A stretch of DNA of 64,000 nucleotides, from assembly GCF_020447225.1 (NCBI RefSeq), contig NZ_JAJAEO010000182.1, positions 18,126-82,125 of the forward strand, read 5' to 3'. This DNA comes from Methylophaga pinxianii (GTDB taxonomy: Bacteria > Pseudomonadota > Gammaproteobacteria > Nitrosococcales > Methylophagaceae). Numbering within the stretch: the stretch's first letter is position 1; each line of letters begins with the position of its first letter. Below are positions 62,535 to 64,000 of this stretch, one piece after another. Both the position numbers and the translations under genes were made by a program. The notes beneath the pieces are model-generated. The model was not told where the DNA came from. It did not search any database and saw only the letters and a program-made list of their open reading frames with translations.

Positions 62535-63740
62535 TCAGGCGTTATGTTCACTTAAATAGGCGATAGTCATAGTCTGATTATGTAACAGACTGTGACTGTC
62601 ATCTTCACCAGAACAGATTTCCCCATTTGAGTAAAAGCCGGTAATACCCGTTTGCATGCCCAGCAAGCGTTGTACAGCATATACCTCATCCGATACCTGA
62701 TCTTCCATCACCAGTTTACGGCCGACGCAGCTGACACAAATTGCCAGTGCCTTATCGTTAATATCCACTTTCTTCAATAAAATCTGCCGAGCAGCATCAC
62801 TGGCACCGGCCACTAACTGATCGTGATCGGATTTCAGAAATCTTACGGTGGATCCCTCCGCGATATTGCCCGCAAAGGTCATGCTGTTGTCTTTTTCGTT
62901 TATCGACAATAAGGTTCGAATGACATTAACGTTTTTGTCATCCATGATAGCAAATGGAAAATTCAGACCAGAAGAGGGAAGTTCACTGGCGTAATAACCG
63001 ATATACATTTTGTAGAGGGGTAATGCCGGTTTGTTATCCATTTCATAGACCACATTTTTAATGGCCTTGGTAATACGTCTTGGCGGGCCATAAGGTTTCC
63101 AGCCGCCTAATGCACCGCTGGTCACAATAGCGTCTTTACCATAAATCCCAACAGCAATAACGATACGATCTTTGATTTGATCATTATTCAGTAACAAAGT
63201 CTTGGTAAATTTGGCATCGTCGCCAGCCAGTCCGCCGGTAATAGGCGTATTGGGTAAGACTTCTTGCAGGCCTTCAACCAGTTCGGAACCGTTGACATTC
63301 AGCCCATCACTGAGCACAAACACGCCTTTTAGATCTGGCGCAATCAATTCGTTGGCAATTTGAGCGCCAAGAGCATGTGATTGTTCCATGCTGTTCACAG
63401 GCTTGCAGATGAACCGCAACTGACTTCTCTGCCAATGCATGGCGGTAATATGCACGCTGTCATCAAACACACCATCGCCAGTTATTTCACCTGAGGTGGT
63501 GCAACCGATAATCTGTGCATTGGGATAGCGTTTTTGTATCTGGCTGGCAAAGTTGCGTTCGCTGAAACGATTCACTGAGCCAAAAACTAACACCCAGTTT
63601 GCTTCACTCAACGTTGAGGCTGAGGAGAGTTTATTAAACCCACTTTTGCTGGGTAAATGTTCTTGTACAAACTTCATTTTAGTAAACTCAACATCCTGAT
63701 ATTTAAATGAATCATTAGCGTCCTTGTTAATCGCGTTCAA
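62535..63740 (-). CDS. FIST domain protein (sensory ligand-binding)
   Basis: 401 residues. FIST_N covers about 45-230 with N-W-V-L-V-F-G-S, I-I-G-C-T-T-S-G-E-I near 76-85 and V-L-S-D-G-L-N-V-N-G near 140-149. FIST_C covers about 235-385 with Y-S-N-G-E-I-C near 372-378. FIST domains are predicted to bind small ligands, perhaps amino acids, and occur with signalling partners. No output domain is fused here. It lies near the chemosensory operon but on its own. The TTG at 63740 has GAGG too close; the ATG at 63677 (M-K-F-V-Q-E-H) is an alternative start. Confidence 0.88.
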   Translation of the reverse strand: MNAINKDANDSFKYQDVEFTKMKFVQEHLPSKSGFNKLSSASTLSEANWVLVFGSVNRFSERNFASQIQKRYPNAQIIGCTTSGEITGDGVFDDSVHITAMHWQRSQLRFICKPVNSMEQSHALGAQIANELIAPDLKGVFVLSDGLNVNGSELVEGLQEVLPNTPITGGLAGDDAKFTKTLLLNNDQIKDRIVIAVGIYGKDAIVTSGALGGWKPYGPPRRITKAIKNVVYEMDNKPALPLYKMYIGYYASELPSSGLNFPFAIMDDKNVNVIRTLLSINEKDNSMTFAGNIAEGSTVRFLKSDHDQLVAGASDAARQILLKKVDINDKALAICVSCVGRKLVMEDQVSDEVYAVQRLLGMQTGITGFYSNGEICSGEDDSHSLLHNQTMTIAYLSEHNA

Positions 63741-63825
63741 AAACCTCAGCCGATACTACATCAGTTCGCACAATACTGGGAGTAGCTTAATTCAAAATGT
63801 GAACTGATTTGCACAAATCCGGGGC

Positions 63826-63861
63826 AAAAAAAAGCCCTGAGCATAAGTAAGTTCAGAGCTT
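63826..63861 (-). terminator. Terminator of gatB
   Basis: AAGCCCTGA (63832-63840) pairs with TCAGAGCTT (63853-63861) with one mismatch or G-U. On the minus strand it is followed by eight T (63833-63826). It lies 21 bases after the gatB stop. Confidence 0.8.
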
Positions 63862-63882
63862 TTGTCAGGCTAAGAATAAGCG

Positions 63883-64000
63883 CTATCCCGCCAGTTTTTG
63901 TTTCAGAATGTCATTGACCTGACCCGGATTCGCCTTGCCTTTGGAGGCTTTCATCACTTGGCCGACAAAAAAGCCGAATACTTGCTCCTTACCATCGCGA
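63883..64000 (-). CDS. gatB: Aspartyl/glutamyl-tRNA amidotransferase subunit B, C-terminal fragment
   Basis: The frame entering from the right edge reads ...[23 protein letters not shown] and ends [10 protein letters not shown] with TAG at 63883-63885. This is the conserved C-terminal YqeY-like tail of GatB, where F-F-V-G-Q-V-M-K-x-x-x-G-x-A-x-P is nearly invariant. GatCAB amidates Glu-tRNA(Gln) or Asp-tRNA(Asn). The 5' part is outside the window. Confidence 0.93.
   Translation of the reverse strand, partial: RDGKEQVFGFFVGQVMKASKGKANPGQVNDILKQKLAG

Noticed and set aside
1-64000. CRISPR arrays, tRNA or rRNA genes, prophage
   Set aside because: No spaced direct repeats, no tRNA-like cloverleaf and no phage structural genes were seen on either strand by eye; tRNAscan or similar would be needed to exclude small RNAs.

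Overview
The window looks like the chromosome of a methylotrophic gammaproteobacterium, most plausibly Methylophaga or a close relative. Two things suggest this. The housekeeping order is gammaproteobacterial (mrcA / pilMNOPQ-aroK-aroB-damX; miaB-phoH-ybeY-ybeX-lnt; pilGHIJ-chpA-chpC). Embedded in it is an archaeal-type tetrahydromethanopterin (H4MPT) C1 block (fae, mch and cofactor-biosynthesis genes). The genus is an inference from gene content, not a database result. No tRNA, rRNA, CRISPR array or complete insertion sequence was seen.

Layout. 1-1600 is accessory-looking: a cut RidA-like end, a DJ-1/PfpI protein and an AAC(3)-I-type acetyltransferase, the last two ending in the same TAACAA context typical of integron cassettes. 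1.6-12.9 kb holds a BrkB/YihY membrane protein, a PstS-like lipoprotein, a malate dehydrogenase broken by an in-frame TAA, a phospholipase D-like protein, a secreted phosphoesterase, small DUF proteins, a UDG-like protein and a ferric-reductase-like flavocytochrome. 13.1-19.6 kb holds YcaO, a 263-bp MITE-like palindromic element, an HbpS/GlcG-like protein, an acyltransferase and OpgG. 19.6-28.7 kb is a dense forward block: miaB, phoH, ybeY, ybeX, lnt, trkH, a methyltransferase, rpmE and an M48 protease.

28.8-39.8 kb has mrcA divergent from the type IV pilus alignment and secretin operon pilMNOPQ, then a strong terminator, aroK, aroB and a DamX-like SPOR protein. 39.8-49.1 kb is the C1 block: an MfnA-like decarboxylase, a kinase, PabB, a hydantoinase-A-fold protein and an ATP-grasp ligase in one leftward set; a HisA-like TIM barrel on the other strand; then leftward mch, a RimK-like ligase, a CitG-like protein and fae. 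Fae joins formaldehyde to H4MPT and Mch acts two steps later; the others probably build the C1 carriers. The MtdB-type dehydrogenase and the formyltransferase/hydrolase are not in the window.

49.2-61 kb reads leftward: pilG-pilH-pilI-pilJ-chpA-chpC, slt and cca. The chemosensory array would control the pili whose assembly genes lie at 31-36 kb. gshA, a FIST-domain sensor and the 3' end of gatB close the window.
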